Below, piece by piece: positions 62,710 through 64,000 of a DNA stretch of 64,000 nucleotides; position 1 is the stretch's first letter; the number at the start of each line of letters is the position of its first letter. Below the pieces are notes generated by a model. That model was not told where the DNA came from. It saw nothing but the letters and a program-made list of their open reading frames with translations, and searched no databases. Position numbers and translations under genes: made by a program. The stretch comes from Providencia alcalifaciens (lineage in GTDB: Bacteria; Pseudomonadota; Gammaproteobacteria; Enterobacterales; Enterobacteriaceae). The stretch is taken from the NCBI RefSeq assembly GCF_020271745.1, contig NZ_CP084296.1, positions 3,038,001 through 3,102,000 of the forward strand, written 5' to 3'.

Positions 62710-64000
62710 TTAACCTTTTAGTTCTCTAGCGCATTGTTGTAAATGCTGGAAAGAAGTAAATCGAGTTTGATGATGTAATTTAAACTGCTCATTAGGTTGA
62801 TACGTTAAATCAATATTCGCGAATTGTGCCATCGCTTGTGCCACATTCTCACAAACTCCTCCCGCGACAGCTCCTAAGATTGCAGAGCCCAATAATACAG
62901 GTTCATCCGCTTGAGTTGAAATCACAGGAACACCACAGGTGTCGGCTAGAAGTTGGCGAATAAGCGGGTGCTGGCCGGCGCCACCACTGATAGCGATATT
63001 TTGGATAACAGCGCCTGATTGTGCTTGAGCATCAATGATTTGTCGTAATCCATAGCCAATACTGCAAACGCCAGCGGTATAGAAGGCAAGTAAGTTATCA
63101 AAGCTGTTATCCATGGTTAAGCCTGCAATGATGGCTTTCGCGTGGGGATCAGCGAAGGGGGCTCTATTGCCTAAAAATTCAGGAACAATATGAATACCTT
63201 TAGCTAATTCAACTGCTTGAGATGGTGTGCCTGATTTTTCTAATACTTTATCCGCCAGCATAACGGGTAATGATTTGCCTTGCTCTTTCGCCATGACTTT
63301 GGCTTGTGCGGCCATCGGGTGTAACGAAAGTAGTTGGTCAATTGCCGCACCAGCAGCACTTTGTCCCCCTTCGTTGAGCCACATCCCCGGTACCATTGCA
63401 GAATAATAAGGACCCCAAACGCCAGGGATAAACACGGGTTCTTGGGTGGTGGTCATCGTGCAGGAAGACGTACCGAAAACATACGCCATATTTGCAGTAG
63501 CATCACCATTCACCCCAACTGTACCAATTCCACCAGCATGAGCATCAATCATCCCTGCGGCAACAGGCGTCCCAACTAACAGTCCCATTTGTTCAGCAGC
63601 TTGGGCGGTTAAGCCGCTTCCGTTTGGTGTGCCAGGCTCGACAATTTCCTGACCAATGCGAGCAAAATTTTCGTCTGCTAATTCAGCGAGACCAATTTGG
63701 CGAAAATAGTCAGCATCCCAGCGTTTTTCATGGGCTAAGTAAGTCCACTTGCAGGTTACTGTGCATGTAGAACGCGCTAAAGAACCCGTTGATTTCCACG
63801 TTAGGAAATCTGCCAAATCAAAAAATTGCCACGCATTATCATAAGTTTGGCGGCGATTTTCTTTCAGCCAAAGAATTTTTGGGGTTTCCATTTCAGGGGA
63901 AATTTTACCCCCAACATAATTCAATACTGGGTGTTTTAGGCTATTGATGCGCTCAGCTTGTTCTGTGGCGCGGTGATCCATCCAAACAATAATATTGCGT
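62710..64000 (-). CDS. FGGY-family carbohydrate kinase (D-ribulokinase-like), N terminus beyond window
   Basis: At least 430 residues; the frame runs off the right edge, so the N-terminal phosphate loop is missing here (RNIIVWMDHRA is inside). FGGY core: YVFGTSSCTMTTTQEPVFIP, GGQSAAGAAIDQLLSLHP, FLGNRAPFADPHAKAIIAGL and AISGGAGQHPLIRQLLADTC. Resembles the ribulokinase/pentulose kinase branch. Probably phosphorylates the sugar delivered by, or produced after, the PTS nearby. Confidence 0.85.
   Translation of the reverse strand, partial: RNIIVWMDHRATEQAERINSLKHPVLNYVGGKISPEMETPKILWLKENRRQTYDNAWQFFDLADFLTWKSTGSLARSTCTVTCKWTYLAHEKRWDADYFRQIGLAELADENFARIGQEIVEPGTPNGSGLTAQAAEQMGLLVGTPVAAGMIDAHAGGIGTVGVNGDATANMAYVFGTSSCTMTTTQEPVFIPGVWGPYYSAMVPGMWLNEGGQSAAGAAIDQLLSLHPMAAQAKVMAKEQGKSLPVMLADKVLEKSGTPSQAVELAKGIHIVPEFLGNRAPFADPHAKAIIAGLTMDNSFDNLLAFYTAGVCSIGYGLRQIIDAQAQSGAVIQNIAISGGAGQHPLIRQLLADTCGVPVISTQADEPVLLGSAILGAVAGGVCENVAQAMAQFANIDLTYQPNEQFKLHHQTRFTSFQHLQQCARELKG

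Overview
The window looks like a chromosome segment of a low-GC enterobacterium of the Morganellaceae, most likely Providencia. The reasons are the conserved order uvrY-uvrC-pgsA-tRNA Gly-Cys-Leu, a complete anaerobic citrate cluster, fabV, and AT-rich intergenic DNA. The genus is inferred from gene content and style, not from a database match.

Layout. 40-6999 (minus strand): citrate fermentation operon citC-citD-citE-citF-citX-citG-citT. The divergent sensor kinase gene citA (7357-8994) and its response regulator citB (28468-29148) should be adjacent but are split by a 19.5 kb integrated element (8962-28457). 29213-32504: a translationally coupled trio (ATP-grasp ligase, GNAT-like transferase, Rieske oxygenase) that looks like a small biosynthetic cluster. 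32806-44884: HTH protein, glutathione peroxidase, Sel1-repeat protein, peptide transporter dtpA, class II fructose-bisphosphatase, AEC permease, a DUF2339/DUF3999 membrane pair and a GFA-family protein. 45089-51925: psiE, an abgT-type transporter with peptidase T, uvrY, uvrC, pgsA. 52090-52549: tRNA-Gly, tRNA-Cys and two identical tRNA-Leu genes. 52792-58235: small protein, fabV, yfaY/cinA-like, a second methionine aminopeptidase, DUF4239-like protein. 58295-64000: ascorbate-type PTS (EIIC, EIIB, EIIA), a divergent LacI regulator with a palindromic operator pair, a candidate small RNA, and an FGGY sugar kinase cut by the window edge.

The integrated element is the most interesting part. It uses a P4-type tyrosine integrase and is bounded by a 15-bp direct repeat (TTTATACCGAAAGTG). 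Joining the outer sides of the repeat restores a citA 3' end that overlaps the citB start codon by 8 bases, so the target was the citA/citB junction. Inside are AlpA-like and Rha/ORF6N-type regulators, an Icd-like gene heading a run of tightly overlapping small genes, and a P4-alpha-like primase/helicase. The primase is followed by an AT-rich origin with 11 TGGGATAA-type iterons. Then come a ProQ/FinO-type RNA chaperone, a complete phage tail tape-measure protein, a secreted protein and a small terminase subunit. No capsid, portal, large terminase or other tail gene is visible. This is the profile of a phage satellite that redirects a helper's packaging (TerS). Unusually, it also brings its own tail-length ruler (tape measure).

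Other points worth attention: UvrY has lost all three catalytic residues of its receiver domain (Asn54, Asn82, Ala104). The citA-citC intergenic region carries a 21-bp repeat at a 42-bp period. Several strong palindromic operator candidates lie in the satellite and at the PTS locus.
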